Source of the DNA: Parcubacteria group bacterium
GTDB lineage: Bacteria > Patescibacteriota > Minisyncoccia > Phycocordibacterales > Phycocordibacteraceae
Reading direction: 5' to 3'
Assembly: GCA_028286505.1 (NCBI GenBank)
Contig: JAQBRK010000013.1
Coordinates: forward strand, 1 to 11,278
DNA: 11,278 nucleotides
Below are positions 5,764 through 11,278 of the stretch, one piece after another. Both the position numbers and the translations under genes were made by a program. Each line of letters starts with the position of its first letter. Positions within the stretch are counted from its first letter, which is position 1. The notes under the pieces are model-generated. The model was given only the letters and a program-made list of their open reading frames with translations. It was not told where the DNA came from and did no database searches.

Positions 5764-6882
5764 ATGCAATCAATTATCCTTCACAAAGTAGCTACCACCG
5801 TCGCGGTGCCGCTTATCGCTGCATCAGGTTGGGCCGGGTACGCCTACGAGAATCCCACTCAATATCAAACTCCTTCTACCGTGATGGCGTGTACGACCCT
5901 GTCCGGAAACATGTATTCCGGCGGAAGTAACGCTCAGGCCGATGTCGCTCGTCTCCAAGCGTTTTTCATTTCCCGTGGCTACCTTCGCGGCACCGTGAAC
6001 GGCTACTTCGATCAGGCTACGCTCACCGCACTCCAGCGCTTCCAGGCCGATAACGGACTTCCGGTAACGGGTGTCGTCGATAGCCAGACGCGCTCCGTAA
6101 TTCAGCAGATGAGCTGCGTCAATGCACAGAACGGCTACCAGAACACGAATGGGCAGCTCTCGATTCAGGGAATCGACGCACCTCGCCAACTCTCCGTGGG
6201 TCAGACGGGTACCTGGACGGTCCGTGTCGCGGGATGGAACGGCTACCAGTCCGGCGGCCAGCTTCACTACAACGTGACCTGGGGTGACGAGAATTCCGGT
6301 ATGCGCCAGCAAGCGGTGTATTACCCAAGCACCTCGGTACAGTCGTCCGGAACCTTCACGCACGTATTTACGCGCACGGGCTCTTTCAATCCGGTCTTCA
6401 CCGTGACTGATGACTACGGCCACCGTGTTCAAGTGAACGTCACGACGCAAGTTACCGGTGCTACCACGTACGGCGGTTACACGGGCACGCCGAACTACGG
6501 CACCAACTGCACCAACTACTACGCGAGCAACTGCGTGCCTACTACCGGCTACACGGGAGTTCCTGCCTACACCGGAACACCAAGTTACTCCGGCAACTAC
6601 ACCGGTAACTATTCCGGTGGTTATCCTTCCGGCTGCACGGGATACTACGACCGCAGCTGTTATGTGAACGGTCGTTACATGGGCCCCGGTACCGGCGGCA
6701 CCTTCAATGGCCCTGGTGATAGCTCGAACTACACCAACACGCCTTCGTACGATTACTACAATCAGTATCCGTATACGAGCGGAAGTTCGTATGGGTCTAC
6801 CTACGGTACTTCGAACACCGTTGATTACAGCTGTTACTACGACCGGGCCTGCCTCGCTCGTATGAACGGTACCTACTACTAA
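5764..6882 (+). CDS. Secreted peptidoglycan-binding protein with PKD-like domain and Tyr/Gly/Cys-rich tail
   Basis: This 372-residue exported protein starts with a signal-type helix (HKVATTVAVPLIAASGWAG, about 7-25). A PG_binding_1 domain follows at about 55-115 (VARLQAFFISRGYLRGTVNG, YFDQATLTALQRFQADNGLP). It is framed by Cys43 and Cys118, likely a disulfide, as seen in many Patescibacteria surface proteins. Residues 131-229 look like a PKD/Ig-like beta domain (YNVTWGDE, GTFTHVFTRTGSFNPVFTVTDDYG). From 230 to the end is a low-complexity tail rich in Tyr, Gly, Thr, Ser and Asn with three cysteine-pair motifs: C249-TNYYASN-C257, C291-TGYYDRS-C299 and C357-YYDRA-C363. The eight cysteines are the only ones in the protein and are all paired by position, which implies an oxidising compartment. 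It probably binds cell-wall glycan and displays or assembles the tail on the surface. No hydrolase motif is visible, so a structural or adhesive role is more likely than an enzymatic one. A strong terminator follows immediately. Confidence 0.82.
   Translation: MQSIILHKVATTVAVPLIAASGWAGYAYENPTQYQTPSTVMACTTLSGNMYSGGSNAQADVARLQAFFISRGYLRGTVNGYFDQATLTALQRFQADNGLPVTGVVDSQTRSVIQQMSCVNAQNGYQNTNGQLSIQGIDAPRQLSVGQTGTWTVRVAGWNGYQSGGQLHYNVTWGDENSGMRQQAVYYPSTSVQSSGTFTHVFTRTGSFNPVFTVTDDYGHRVQVNVTTQVTGATTYGGYTGTPNYGTNCTNYYASNCVPTTGYTGVPAYTGTPSYSGNYTGNYSGGYPSGCTGYYDRSCYVNGRYMGPGTGGTFNGPGDSSNYTNTPSYDYYNQYPYTSGSSYGSTYGTSNTVDYSCYYDRACLARMNGTYY
6508..6852 (+). repeat. Three-copy degenerate cysteine-loop motif inside the secreted protein
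   Basis: The coding segment contains three related motifs: C-T-N-Y-Y-A-S-N-C, C-T-G-Y-Y-D-R-S-C and C-Y-Y-D-R-A-C. They sit at residues 249-257, 291-299 and 357-363, separated by Tyr/Gly/Ser/Thr linkers. The shared core is Cys, a Tyr-Tyr pair, then Cys. The last two also share Asp-Arg. They look like diverged duplications forming small disulfide loops. Confidence 0.6.
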
Positions 6883-6887
6883 CAGTA

Positions 6888-6945
6888 GAAGCCGGAATGA
6901 AAAACCGCGCAGGCCCTTGCCTGCGCGGTTTTTCATTCCGGCTTC
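6888..6945. terminator. Bidirectional intrinsic terminator with a perfect 27-bp stem
   Basis: Arms 6888-6914 and 6919-6945 are exact reverse complements (27 bp) around the loop CCTT. The core is a GC-rich ACCGCGCAGGC/GCCTGCGCGGT stem flanked by A5 on one side and T5 on the other, which is a functional terminator in both directions. The complementarity then continues 12 bases beyond the A/T tracts on each side, which is unusual. It ends the peptidoglycan-binding gene 6 bases after its stop and isolates the cupin gene. Confidence 0.93.
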
Positions 6946-6957
6946 AGTTTCGGCGAA

Positions 6958-6966
6958 TGATACTAT
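6958..6966 (+). promoter_or_regulatory. Extended -10 promoter of the cupin gene
   Basis: TGA-TACTAT forms an extended -10 (TGn then 5 of 6 to consensus), which can work without a good -35; none is visible. Seven bases (CAGGAGT) separate it from the ATG at 6974. An AGGAG is present but lies one base from the start codon, too close for a normal Shine-Dalgarno. A leaderless or near-leaderless message is likely. Confidence 0.55.
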
Positions 6967-6973
6967 CAGGAGT

Positions 6974-7462
6974 ATGGAGAAAAGAATCATCAACATCAGC
7001 GAGGTCGAGCTTTCGCCGCGGCCTGCGGCCATGGGCGAAACGCCCCCGAACTATGACGCGGCACTCGGTTTCATCGGTCCCTTGCTTGGAGCGAAGAAGC
7101 TCGGGTATAGCATCGTGAAGCTTCTTCCGGGCGGCAATCGCGCGTTTCCGCTCCACAATCATCGCGTGAACGAAGAACTCTTCATCGTATGGGAAGGGGA
7201 GGGCGAGGTGCGTATCGGGGAAACGCGTCAGCCGATCAAGAAAGGAGATTTCATCGCATGCCCCTCGGGAGATGCTTCTACCGCGCACCAGATAGTGAAT
7301 ACCTCGGACGCCGACCTTACCTATATAGGTATATCCACGAAGCTCTCGCCCGAGATATGCGATTACCCCGATTCGGGGAAATTCGGCGTGCTTTCGGAGG
7401 ATGGCTTCCGTTTTATCGGTCGAGCAGGGGAAAGTCTCGGTTACTTCGAGGGAGAAGCGTAG
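6974..7462 (+). CDS. Cupin-domain protein
   Basis: This 162-residue single-domain cupin carries both conserved motifs. Motif 1 is PLHNHRVNEELFIVWEGEGEV (59-79), with metal ligands His61, His63 and Glu67. Motif 2 is GDFIACPSGDASTAHQIVN (91-109), with His105. All four ligands are present, so it should bind a metal. The C-terminal PDSGKFG segment (132-138) is typical of the uncharacterised cupins often annotated as sugar-epimerase- or isomerase-like, and the reaction cannot be told from sequence. The ATG at 6974 is preferred because the open frame upstream of it lies inside the terminator. It probably forms a two-gene unit with the helicase, which starts 9 bases after its stop, but no functional link between them is evident. 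Confidence 0.85.
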   Translation: MEKRIINISEVELSPRPAAMGETPPNYDAALGFIGPLLGAKKLGYSIVKLLPGGNRAFPLHNHRVNEELFIVWEGEGEVRIGETRQPIKKGDFIACPSGDASTAHQIVNTSDADLTYIGISTKLSPEICDYPDSGKFGVLSEDGFRFIGRAGESLGYFEGEA

Positions 7463-7465
7463 AAT
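7460..7465 (+). promoter_or_regulatory. Possible internal -10 box before the helicase
   Basis: TAGAAT (5 of 6 to consensus) overlaps the cupin stop codon and lies exactly six bases before the helicase ATG at 7472, repeating the layout of the lexA, HAD and mltG starts. No acceptable -35 or extended -10 is visible, so it may be chance or a weak secondary promoter within a cupin-helicase operon. Confidence 0.3.
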
Positions 7466-7471
7466 AGAGTA

Positions 7472-9151
7472 ATGAGACAGAGCCAAGCACTCGAAATACT
7501 TAAGACCGGCGCGAACGTTTTCCTTACGGGTGAGCCCGGTAGCGGTAAGACTCACACGCTCACGAGTTATATCTCGTGGTTGCGCTCGCATGGCATCGAG
7601 CCTGCCATCACGGCATCGACCGGTATTGCCGCAACGCACGTGGGCGGCATGACCATCCACTCCTGGAGCGGCATCGGCATACTCGAGCGGCTTACCCCCG
7701 AAGACCTCGACCGCATCTCGAGCAAGGAGCATGTCGCAAAGCGTATCCAAAAAACGAAAGTACTCATCATCGACGAAATCTCGATGCTCTCCGCCGGCGC
7801 TCTTTCGATGATAGACGCGGTCGCACGCGAAGTGCGCCAGGACAGTCGTGCGTTCGGCGGTATCCAGGTGGTGTTCGCGGGCGACTTCTTCCAGCTTCCG
7901 CCGATAACGCGTGGTGGTACACCTGCTGAATTCGCGTTCTCGTCGGCCGCGTGGCGCACGGCAACGCCACTGGTGTGTTACCTCACCGAACAGCACCGTC
8001 AGGACGACACCGACTTCCTCGATGTCCTCGGAGCCATTCGCGACGGCACGTTCGATCATACCCATGCATCGACTATTCTTTCTCGCGAGAGCGACGGCGA
8101 CGAACTTGATAGCGAGATACCGCGCCTGTTCACCCATAACGCCGACGTCGACCGCATCAATAACGAGTATCTTGCAAAATTGCCCGGCTCCGCAAAGACC
8201 TACCGCATGGTAACGACCGGCCCGGATGTACTTATCGAAGGGCTGAAGCGCGGCTGCCTTTCTCCGCAGGCGCTCGTGCTCAAGGAAGGTGCCATTGTGA
8301 TGTGCACGAAGAACAATCCCGCAGCGCAATACGTGAACGGTACGCTCGGCAAGGTAATCGGTTTCGTGCACGGCTCGGGGGAACCCATAATCGAAACGCA
8401 CGACGGCCGCGAGCTCACGATTCTCCCCTCCGAGTGGGCGCTCGAAGAGAACGGCAAAGTACGCGCAAAGATAGCGCAGCTTCCGCTCCGCCTTGCGTGG
8501 GCCATTACGGTGCACAAGAGCCAGGGCATGAGCATGGACGCCGCCGCTATCGATCTCTCGCGCACGTTCGAATACGGTCAGGGGTACGTAGCGCTCTCGC
8601 GCGTACGCACGCTCGCGGGGCTCACGCTTCTCGGGTGGAGCGAACATGCCGCCATGGTGCATCCGGAAGTCGCCCGCATGGACGAACGACTCCGCGAGGA
8701 ATCGCTCGCGGCTGAAGAAGCGTTCACGACGCTGCGGGAAGACGGCGACCTGGAAGTCATGCACCGCAATTTCATACATGCGAACGGCGGCACGCTCGAA
8801 GCCGCAAAAGACGGCGAGCGCCCCATAAAGCGCACGACGTACGACGAAACCCTCACACTTATCCTCGAAGGCATGCCGCTTATCGATATCGCGAAAGAAC
8901 GGAAGCTTACGGTGGGTACCATAGCCGACCATGCGGAAAAGCTTATCGTAACGGGACGGCTCGATGCCGCGCCGCTTCTCTCCCTTATCCCCGCGCGGCT
9001 TATCGCGGCGCTGCCCGATATTCATCAGATATTCGAAGAAGTGGGTACCGAGAAGCTTGCGCCCGCATTCTCGAAACTCCACGGAAAATATACCTACGAC
9101 GAGCTTAAGCTGGCACGCACGCTCTTCGTCAAAGAATTGAGCGCTTCCTGA
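7472..9151 (+). CDS. PIF1/RecD2-like superfamily 1 DNA helicase with C-terminal HTH
   Basis: This 559-residue ATP-dependent DNA helicase has the SF1B motifs in order. Walker A is GEPGSGKT (20-27) and motif Ia is ASTGIAATHVGGMTIHSW (48-65). Walker B is LIIDEISML (98-106), with Asp101 and Glu102. Motif III is FAGDFFQLPPI (135-145) and motif IV is LTEQHRQ (171-177). Motif V is AITVHKSQGMS (344-354) and motif VI is GYVALSRVRT (371-380). A linker follows, then a C-terminal helix-turn-helix of the helicase-associated type (about 456-559: ILEGMPLIDIAKERKLTVGTI). PIF1-family enzymes unwind 5'-3' and resolve G-quadruplexes, R-loops and stalled forks. All catalytic residues are present. It follows the cupin by 9 bases. 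The gene ends with TGA, consistent with standard stop usage. It is not RecD of a RecBCD complex: no partners are nearby, and the N-terminus begins directly at the ATPase. Confidence 0.92.
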   Translation: MRQSQALEILKTGANVFLTGEPGSGKTHTLTSYISWLRSHGIEPAITASTGIAATHVGGMTIHSWSGIGILERLTPEDLDRISSKEHVAKRIQKTKVLIIDEISMLSAGALSMIDAVAREVRQDSRAFGGIQVVFAGDFFQLPPITRGGTPAEFAFSSAAWRTATPLVCYLTEQHRQDDTDFLDVLGAIRDGTFDHTHASTILSRESDGDELDSEIPRLFTHNADVDRINNEYLAKLPGSAKTYRMVTTGPDVLIEGLKRGCLSPQALVLKEGAIVMCTKNNPAAQYVNGTLGKVIGFVHGSGEPIIETHDGRELTILPSEWALEENGKVRAKIAQLPLRLAWAITVHKSQGMSMDAAAIDLSRTFEYGQGYVALSRVRTLAGLTLLGWSEHAAMVHPEVARMDERLREESLAAEEAFTTLREDGDLEVMHRNFIHANGGTLEAAKDGERPIKRTTYDETLTLILEGMPLIDIAKERKLTVGTIADHAEKLIVTGRLDAAPLLSLIPARLIAALPDIHQIFEEVGTEKLAPAFSKLHGKYTYDELKLARTLFVKELSAS

Positions 9152-9207
9152 GATAGCCGCGTTTGCCGGGCATCCGAGGTTTTTTATGAGCACTCATGGC
9201 TCTGGGG

Positions 9208-9213
9208 TAAAAT
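9208..9213 (+). promoter_or_regulatory. -10 box of mltG
   Basis: TAAAAT (5 of 6 to consensus) ends six bases before the ATG at 9220, so the transcript would start at or beside the start codon. No good -35 is visible. The 68-base gap after the helicase also holds a T6 run (9180-9185) without a convincing stem, and a small inverted repeat, ATGAG-CA-CTCAT (9186-9197), upstream of the -10 that could be an operator. Confidence 0.45.
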
Positions 9214-9219
9214 AAACGA

Positions 9220-10227
9220 ATGACAGGCCCAGCACGTACGAAGCCGAGCCTCGGTCGCATTATTACGTACGTACTCACGGGTGCGGCGCTTTTTCTCATC
9301 GTATTCGCTCTTCTGTACGCGCAGGCGTTCGGTCCGGTTTCGCAGGATAGCGAGAAAGTGCAATTCTTGGTCTCGCCTGACGAAACGGTCACACAAGTTG
9401 CGGACGATCTTGAGAAACAGGGATTCGTTCGTGGGGCTTGGATTTTCCAGATAGCGTTCCTGCGGGCAACCGACGGAAAGGGCATACGTCCCGGTGGCTA
9501 TGAAATCAGTAAAGGCATGGATGCTTGGTCCATCGCATCCGCGCTTGTCGCTCCGCCGTACTTCGCTTGGGTGAAAATTCCCGTCGGTGTTCGCAAGGAG
9601 CAGATAGCGAATATTCTTACGAATGCACTCGGCTGGACCGATGAGCAGAAAAAAGAATGGCTCACGGTTGATACCAATACGGGCCCGAACTACGTCGAGG
9701 GAGTCTACTTCCCGGATACCTATTTGATTCCGACCGACCAGCCGCCCGCGGTCGTTGCGCAGCGTATGCGTGACCGCTTCAAGGAAGCGTTTGCGCCGTA
9801 CGCTGACGAAGCGGTAAAGCAAAAAGTCGCGTGGCCGAAGATACTCACCATCGCTTCAATAATTCAGCGCGAAGCGGGAAGCGTGGAAGACATGGGAATC
9901 ATTTCGGGTGTCATTCAGAAACGTCTCGCCGTCGGCATGCCGCTTGCGATGGACGCCACGCTCCAATACATAGAAGGAAACGATGCGAATAAGTGGTGGC
10001 CATCTCCGAAAGCCGCGAATACGTATCCGAACACGCCTTTCAATACCTATAAGCAGAAAGGTCTTCCGCCGCACCCGATAGCGAACCCGGGACTTGCTGC
10101 CATCAATGCCGCACTGCACCCGACCGCGACGAACTGCCTGTTCTATCTGCATGACCCGAACGGCCAGATACATTGCTCGACGAATTACTCAGGCCAGCTT
10201 TCGAACGTTCAGAAGTATTTGAAATAA
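9220..10227 (+). CDS. mltG: Endolytic murein transglycosylase MltG (YceG-like)
   Basis: This 335-residue, single-pass membrane enzyme cleaves nascent peptidoglycan strands and releases them from synthesis, setting glycan length. A cytoplasmic stub and TM helix (about 12-34) are followed by a LysM-like region (about 46-110: FLVSPDETVTQVADDLEKQG). The catalytic domain includes EGVYFPDTYLI (160-170), the active-site helix LTIASIIQREAGS (209-221) with catalytic Glu218, MDATLQY (244-250), and NTPFNTYKQKGLPPHPIANPGLAAINAALHP (271-301). All diagnostic MltG blocks are present and the length fits the family. The final segment, STNYSGQLSNVQKYL, replaces the usual FSKTYEEHNANV but keeps its spacing. The ATG at 9220 is chosen because a short basic segment and the TM helix follow it directly, with a -10 box six bases upstream. 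It is probably a monocistronic envelope gene. Confidence 0.93.
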   Translation: MTGPARTKPSLGRIITYVLTGAALFLIVFALLYAQAFGPVSQDSEKVQFLVSPDETVTQVADDLEKQGFVRGAWIFQIAFLRATDGKGIRPGGYEISKGMDAWSIASALVAPPYFAWVKIPVGVRKEQIANILTNALGWTDEQKKEWLTVDTNTGPNYVEGVYFPDTYLIPTDQPPAVVAQRMRDRFKEAFAPYADEAVKQKVAWPKILTIASIIQREAGSVEDMGIISGVIQKRLAVGMPLAMDATLQYIEGNDANKWWPSPKAANTYPNTPFNTYKQKGLPPHPIANPGLAAINAALHPTATNCLFYLHDPNGQIHCSTNYSGQLSNVQKYLK

Positions 10228-10240
10228 ATACAGCAACTAG

Positions 10241-10269
10241 TTGACTGAGGTCACTGGTTCGTCTATGTT
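10241..10269 (+). promoter_or_regulatory. Promoter of the 10307 gene
   Basis: -35 TTGACT (10241-10246) and -10 TATGTT (10264-10269) are separated by exactly 17 bases. The -35 overlaps the palindrome CAACTAGTTG (10234-10243), a possible operator. Transcription would give a leader of about 30 bases that carries a strong Shine-Dalgarno, unlike the leaderless layout of the other genes. Confidence 0.5.
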
Positions 10270-10293
10270 CCTTGAGGACATCCCGTCCTTTGG

Positions 10294-10299
10294 AAGGAG
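10294..10299 (+). promoter_or_regulatory. Strong Shine-Dalgarno that fixes the start at 10307
   Basis: AAGGAG lies seven bases before the ATG at 10307. This decides against the in-frame upstream TTG at 10241 and ATG at 10265, which have no ribosome site. It is the only clear, well-spaced Shine-Dalgarno in the window. Confidence 0.8.
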
Positions 10300-10306
10300 A
10301 CTTCAC

Positions 10307-10981
10307 ATGGATACCGAAGAGCTCCAACGGAGCGAACGGGAGGCGTGGCAACTCATCCACGCAAAAACGAAGCGAGGCTCCGCATACCGTCGGCGCAACC
10401 ACGAGCAGTTCGCGACCTTCTTCCCGGAGGGACACAGAACGAGTCTCCGTGAAATAGTCACTTATGCCGCCGAAGTGCTGGAAGGCGGCCTAAACTTTGT
10501 CGGTACGCGCGCGTATCTTCTCGATCAGGTTCATCCGCGAGCACTCCGACTCATCGAGAAACACGGCAAAGACTACTGGCCTCTTACCTGGAGAGGTACG
10601 GAGATACACACCGACACGGTTCAGCCGCAGCCTCGGTCGTGCGCCGCGGATGCCATTCATTTGGCCCGACTCTTCAATCGCACTACGCCCGGGCGAACTC
10701 ACATTACCTATGTCGAAGGCATAACCTTCGGACCCGACGTACCTATCATGCTTCACGCCTGGAATGCGCGAGGGTGGGGAGGGAAGTGCAGGGACTGGAG
10801 CCACTACAGTGTGAGTCACTGGAGCCGTTACATCGGTATTCCATTTACGCTTACGGAGTGGGAGGAGCTCAGGATGCTCATAGCTCCTCAAGAAAACGCG
10901 TGCCCACTATTGTTTGCGGATACCCATTTCCCTCTTATCGAAGGCCGTGTGGTGGAGATACTCGAGAAACGAAAAGGTTAA
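10307..10981 (+). CDS. Uncharacterised protein with YVEG...HAW motifs and a possible Cys-His-Asp centre
   Basis: This 224-residue soluble protein has no signal peptide or TM helix. I do not recognise a named family. The second half has a pattern I associate with small phage and bacterial proteins of unknown function: a Cys at a helix start (SCAADAIHLARLF, Cys112), YVEGITFG (135-142), HAWNARG (150-156, His150), an Asp (RDW, Asp163), and YIGIPFT (175-181). Cys, then His in a HAW motif, then Asp is the order of a papain- or transglutaminase-like catalytic triad, so a cysteine-peptidase or acyltransferase fold is possible. This is inference from spacing only. The N-terminal 60 residues are charged and helical (RSEREAWQLIHAK). 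It has its own promoter, a strong Shine-Dalgarno and a terminator, so it is an independent unit between mltG and typA. The different translation signal and phage-like motif hint at horizontal acquisition. Confidence 0.7.
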   Translation: MDTEELQRSEREAWQLIHAKTKRGSAYRRRNHEQFATFFPEGHRTSLREIVTYAAEVLEGGLNFVGTRAYLLDQVHPRALRLIEKHGKDYWPLTWRGTEIHTDTVQPQPRSCAADAIHLARLFNRTTPGRTHITYVEGITFGPDVPIMLHAWNARGWGGKCRDWSHYSVSHWSRYIGIPFTLTEWEELRMLIAPQENACPLLFADTHFPLIEGRVVEILEKRKG

Positions 10982-10982
10982 G

Positions 10983-11008
10983 AGAGCCGGCGCACCTGCG
11001 CCGGCTCT
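10983..11008 (+). terminator. Intrinsic terminator after the 10307 gene
   Basis: The arms AGAGCCGGCGC (10983-10993) and GCGCCGGCTCT (10998-11008) form a perfect 11-bp GC-rich stem with loop ACCT, starting one base after the stop codon. The following tract (TCATATTATT) is T-rich but interrupted, so termination may be incomplete. Confidence 0.75.
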
Positions 11009-11016
11009 TCATATTA

Positions 11017-11045
11017 TTGACGCAATCGGCAAATAAGGTTACATT
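11017..11045 (+). promoter_or_regulatory. typA promoter
   Basis: -35 TTGACG (11017-11022) and -10 TACATT (11040-11045) are separated by 17 bases. The predicted leader of about 50 bases holds a short hairpin, GGCC-CAGC-GGCC, then C and T5 (near 11056-11072), the palindrome GGAATTCC (11085-11092), and a poorly spaced AGGA. This is the longest leader in the window. Confidence 0.45.
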
Positions 11046-11100
11046 ACGTTTATCAGGCCCAGCGGCCCTTTTTAATTTCTACTAGGAATTCCAATACAGT

Positions 11101-11278
11101 ATGGAAATACGAAACATCGCGATTATCGCTCACGTGGACCACGGCAAGACAACCTTGACCGATGCTTTGATGCGTCAGACCGGAGCGGTCGCCGACGGCG
11201 TATCCATGGACTCGAACAAGCTCGAGCAGGAGCGCGGTATCACCATTTACTCGAAGAACACTTCCATCGAGTACAAGG
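11101..11278 (+). CDS. typA: TypA/BipA ribosome-associated GTPase, N-terminus (runs off right edge)
   Basis: The frame opens at ATG 11101 and continues for 59 codons to the window end. It begins MEIRNIAIIAHVDHGKTTLT: the P-loop (G1) of translational GTPases, AHVDHGKTT at residues 10-18. It continues with MDSNKLEQERGITIYSKNTS, whose MDSN-LE-ERGITI block with the G2 Thr is diagnostic of TypA/BipA rather than EF-G, EF-Tu or LepA. TypA binds the ribosome in a GTP-dependent way and supports ribosome assembly and growth under stress or cold. The stretch between the P-loop helix and MDSN is a few residues shorter than in E. coli BipA. G3-G5 motifs and the C-terminal domains lie outside the window. 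It has its own promoter after the upstream terminator. Confidence 0.93.
   Translation, partial: MEIRNIAIIAHVDHGKTTLTDALMRQTGAVADGVSMDSNKLEQERGITIYSKNTSIEYK

Noticed and set aside
6917..6973. Upstream extension of the cupin gene
   Set aside because: It would start within the terminator stem and add residues unlike the cupin family. The ATG at 6974 has an extended -10 just upstream.
5824..7032. 402-codon minus-strand open frame over the secreted protein gene
   Set aside because: It is antisense to a well-supported gene with a signal peptide and domains, and it would cross the strong bidirectional terminator. The composition is Val/Arg/Gly-rich with no motifs.
6944..9193. 749-codon minus-strand open frame spanning cupin and helicase genes
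   Set aside because: Its length comes from GC-rich codon bias in the opposite strand. It covers two genes with complete catalytic motifs and has no recognisable domain.
9152..9219. Terminator between helicase and mltG
   Set aside because: There is a T6 run at 9180-9185, but I could not find a stable stem immediately before it; only a tiny TGCC-G-GGCA fold is possible.
10241..10306. Upstream in-frame TTG and ATG starts for the 10307 gene
   Set aside because: They overlap the predicted -35 and -10 and lack a ribosome site, whereas AAGGAG is ideally placed for the ATG at 10307.
1..11278. CRISPR array, insertion sequence, tRNA or rRNA
   Set aside because: I saw no regularly spaced repeats, no transposase motifs with terminal repeats, and no cloverleaf or rRNA-like stretches. 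The gaps between genes are too short and are already explained by promoters and terminators.

Overview
The window looks like the chromosome of a Candidate Phyla Radiation (Patescibacteria, Parcubacteria-like) bacterium. The clues are a short LexA N-terminus of the kind I associate with this group, a secreted peptidoglycan-binding protein whose domain is framed by two cysteines, a PIF1-type helicase with a C-terminal helix-turn-helix, MltG and TypA, and several genes whose -10 box sits only 6-7 bases before the start codon. Genes end in TAA, TAG and TGA, so the UGA-recoded lineages are unlikely. There is no rRNA or other taxonomic marker, so the assignment is inference.

Left edge (1-765): the first 32 codons of a LexA-like repressor on the minus strand, divergent from a HAD-family phosphatase. 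The short gap carries a perfect inverted repeat, GTGAAC-CGTA-GTTCAC, which contains the GAAC-N4-GTTC core of Gram-positive-type SOS boxes. It lies in the lexA promoter spacer and overlaps the likely HAD -35 element, so LexA probably represses both genes.

Minus-strand efflux unit (746-5584): a HlyD/AcrA-type membrane-fusion protein followed by a 1041-residue RND permease. The 174-base gap between them holds two hairpins. A sigma-70-like promoter precedes the fusion gene. A divergent promoter, with a 6-bp-arm inverted repeat in its spacer, drives the next gene.

Plus-strand block (5764-11278): a secreted peptidoglycan-binding protein with a PKD-like domain and a Tyr/Gly/Cys-rich tail; a bidirectional terminator with a perfect 27-bp stem; a cupin and a PIF1-like helicase 9 bases apart; the MltG lytic transglycosylase; an uncharacterised protein with a possible Cys-His-Asp centre and the only strong Shine-Dalgarno in the window; a terminator; and the start of typA.

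The themes are cell-envelope work (efflux, peptidoglycan binding, glycan termination) and DNA and stress housekeeping (LexA, helicase, TypA). There is no CRISPR array, insertion sequence, tRNA or rRNA. No gap between genes exceeds about 180 bases. The most interesting signals are the LexA-box-controlled divergent pair, the recurrent leaderless promoter layout, the cysteine-repeat tail and the uncharacterised protein at 10307-10981.
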